A stretch of DNA of 6,462 nucleotides from Erysipelothrix rhusiopathiae (GTDB lineage Bacteria; Bacillota_I; Bacilli_A; Erysipelotrichales; Erysipelotrichaceae): the NCBI GenBank assembly GCA_902797585.1, contig CADBTK010000025.1:1-6462 (forward strand), given 5' to 3'. The translations under genes were made by a program, and so were the position numbers. Positions within the stretch are counted from its first letter, which is position 1. Every line of letters begins with the position of its first letter. The notes under the pieces were generated by a model. That model saw only the letters and a program-made list of their open reading frames with translations, had not been told where the DNA came from and did not search any database. Below are positions 5,133-6,462 of the stretch, in pieces.

Positions 5133-6462
5133 ATTCAAATAAAGACCCTTGTTGATAAGATTCTTGGTCTTGTTCTGGCCAAGAGCCTTTTTCAATCTTA
5201 ACAAGTGGTTGATGAATCTCGAAAACATCCATTTTCCCTAATACATTGGAGAAAGTTGATGTCGCATTCATCAATGGAATTTCTTTTGTTTCTAATTTGA
5301 TAGGTTCATCTGTCATCATATGCAAGACTTGATCAGCAGATGTTTCCATAATATTAGAAACCAATGTTGGGTTTGTTTTTACCCATTTACATAAACGATT
5401 TCCTTTTGCTGGTCGATTCAGTGTTGCCACCTCTTCCATTTTCAATCGTTTCATTTGACAAAGGTTATTCACAATCAATAATTGTTTGCTTAAATCAGAA
5501 ACTACAATCATATCCGCTACATGATCGCCTTTGGATAAGTTCATTGATTTAACCCCTTTGGATTTACATGCCATTAAGCTTACTTGTTCTAATGGATACG
5601 TCAATCCATATCCTTGTTCACTCGATATAATGACATGGTCAGTTGGTTGATAAGAACATTGAACACTAATCATTTGGTCCATACTTCCTACACGCATGCA
5701 AACCATTGTTTTATTGGAACGAGAAACTTCTAATTCACTTAATCGAGTACGCTTAATCATTCCAAATTGGCTTGCCATGACAATCTGTACATTTGGACTA
5801 AATTCTTTAATCACAAAGGCTTGAATCACTTTTTCATTGGAATCCATTTTTACATAGTTTCCTAAGTGAGACCCCAAATCTTTCCATTTGGCTTCTTCAA
5901 TTTGATACACAGGAATATATCCATATGTTCCTTTATTGGTAAAGAATAAAAGTGTATCTAGTGTTGAACATTGACCTACACATACTAATGGATCTCCATC
6001 CTTTTTCCCTGGTAAGGCATCTGGACTGGCATTGTATGAGCGAAGGGATACTTTTTTAATATATCCATCGCGTGTCAATGGAATCATAACACTTTCATCG
6101 GCAATCATTGCCTTTTCATCAATGACAATATCTTCAATTTCATCTTGAATAATACTACGACGTGGTGTTTTTACATTTTCATTAATCTCTTCTAATTCTG
6201 CAATAATGACACTATGTAAGACATCACGATGTTTAATAATGGATTTCAATGCTTTGATATCTTTGGATAATTGTTTAAACTCATCACGCAATTCTTTTAC
6301 ATCGGTATTGGTTAAACGATATAAACGCATTGTAACGATTGCTTCGGCTTGAGTATCGGTAAAATCAAAGGCTTCCATTAAATTCTTTTTCGCATCGGCT
6401 TTATTTTTAGAATTACGGATGATTTGAATAATCTCATCCATAATACTAACCGCATGAATCAA
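5131..6462 (-). CDS. parC: DNA topoisomerase IV subunit A, C-terminal part (5' end beyond window)
   Basis: ParC is the DNA-cleaving subunit of topoisomerase IV, which with ParE unlinks replicated chromosomes. The frame is open to the right edge, where the codon is TTG inside the gene, so the catalytic tyrosine and the quinolone-resistance region are not visible. The 443 residues seen start in the C-gate region: SIMDEIIQIIRNSKNKADAK (6-25) and QAEAIVTMRLYRLTNTD (38-54). The LYRLTNTD form is typical of Gram-positive ParC rather than GyrA. A long helical stretch covers about 55-100. From about 120 to 425 lies the beta-pinwheel, with blade-type repeats RDGYIKKVSL (131), NKGTYGYIPVYQI (176), QFGMIKRTRLSEL (232), EQGYGLTYPLEQV (282), NNLCQMKRLKMEE (332) and a degenerate one near 384. 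No GyrA box (QRRGGKG type) is seen; AKWKDLGSHLGNYV (191-204) also fits ParC. The protein ends in QQGSLFE. parE would be expected just upstream, outside the window. Confidence 0.95.
   Translation of the reverse strand: MIHAVSIMDEIIQIIRNSKNKADAKKNLMEAFDFTDTQAEAIVTMRLYRLTNTDVKELRDEFKQLSKDIKALKSIIKHRDVLHSVIIAELEEINENVKTPRRSIIQDEIEDIVIDEKAMIADESVMIPLTRDGYIKKVSLRSYNASPDALPGKKDGDPLVCVGQCSTLDTLLFFTNKGTYGYIPVYQIEEAKWKDLGSHLGNYVKMDSNEKVIQAFVIKEFSPNVQIVMASQFGMIKRTRLSELEVSRSNKTMVCMRVGSMDQMISVQCSYQPTDHVIISSEQGYGLTYPLEQVSLMACKSKGVKSMNLSKGDHVADMIVVSDLSKQLLIVNNLCQMKRLKMEEVATLNRPAKGNRLCKWVKTNPTLVSNIMETSADQVLHMMTDEPIKLETKEIPLMNATSTFSNVLGKMDVFEIHQPLVKIEKGSWPEQDQESYQQGSLFE

Noticed and set aside
6460..6462. TTG at the right edge as a start codon for the parC reading frame
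   Set aside because: The residues around it are internal ParC sequence. The frame is cut by the window, so this is not a short gene or a truncated ParC.
1..6462. Mobile elements, CRISPR repeats, riboswitches or a defence/toxin system
   Set aside because: I saw no transposase, direct-repeat array, T-box or riboswitch-like leader, or unfamiliar gene cluster. The intergenic spaces are short and are explained by promoters and terminators.

Overview
The window looks like ordinary core chromosome of a low-GC Gram-positive bacterium (Firmicutes/Bacillota). The support is AT-rich sequence with A/T-ending codons, strong Shine-Dalgarno (SD) sites, compact intrinsic terminators, a tRNA with encoded CCA, a stand-alone RecD2 helicase, a UPF0154 (YneF-type) membrane protein and a Gram-positive-type ParC. 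The MnmA has a long 'FMRNWDS' insert of the kind I associate with Erysipelotrichia/Mollicutes-like lineages. That placement is an inference from memory, not a computed result.

Layout, left to right. (1) Minus strand, 1-512: the first 170 residues of an unidentified protein with a long, very charged cytoplasmic N-terminus running into a probable membrane helix at the window edge. (2) Minus strand, 586-672: tRNA-Leu(CAA), with its own promoter on the right and a small intrinsic terminator on the left. (3) Plus strand, 721-4038: a two-gene operon, mnmA (tRNA 2-thiouridylase) and recD2 (SF1B helicase), overlapping by 8 nt. Its promoter stands back-to-back with the tRNA promoter, and the mnmA mRNA appears to be leaderless or nearly so. 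(4) Minus strand, 5131-4058 side: a UPF0154 small membrane protein with its own promoter, followed by a membrane-anchored monofunctional GT51 peptidoglycan glycosyltransferase, which converges on recD2 at a shared bidirectional terminator. (5) Minus strand, 5131-6462: the C-terminal 443 residues of ParC (topoisomerase IV subunit A), entering from the right edge and closed by a hairpin that overlaps its stop codon.

The genes are housekeeping functions: tRNA supply and modification, DNA repair/replication support, chromosome decatenation and cell-wall synthesis. I see no mobile element, CRISPR array, phage gene, toxin-antitoxin pair or defence system, and no gene-free stretch longer than about 100 bp. 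I do not think the window holds an undescribed multi-gene system. The most interesting signals are regulatory (a leaderless mnmA start 9 nt from a good -10 box, and the tight divergent tRNA/mnmA promoter pair), a clamp-binding-like tail on ParC, and the unidentified charged N-terminus at the left edge.
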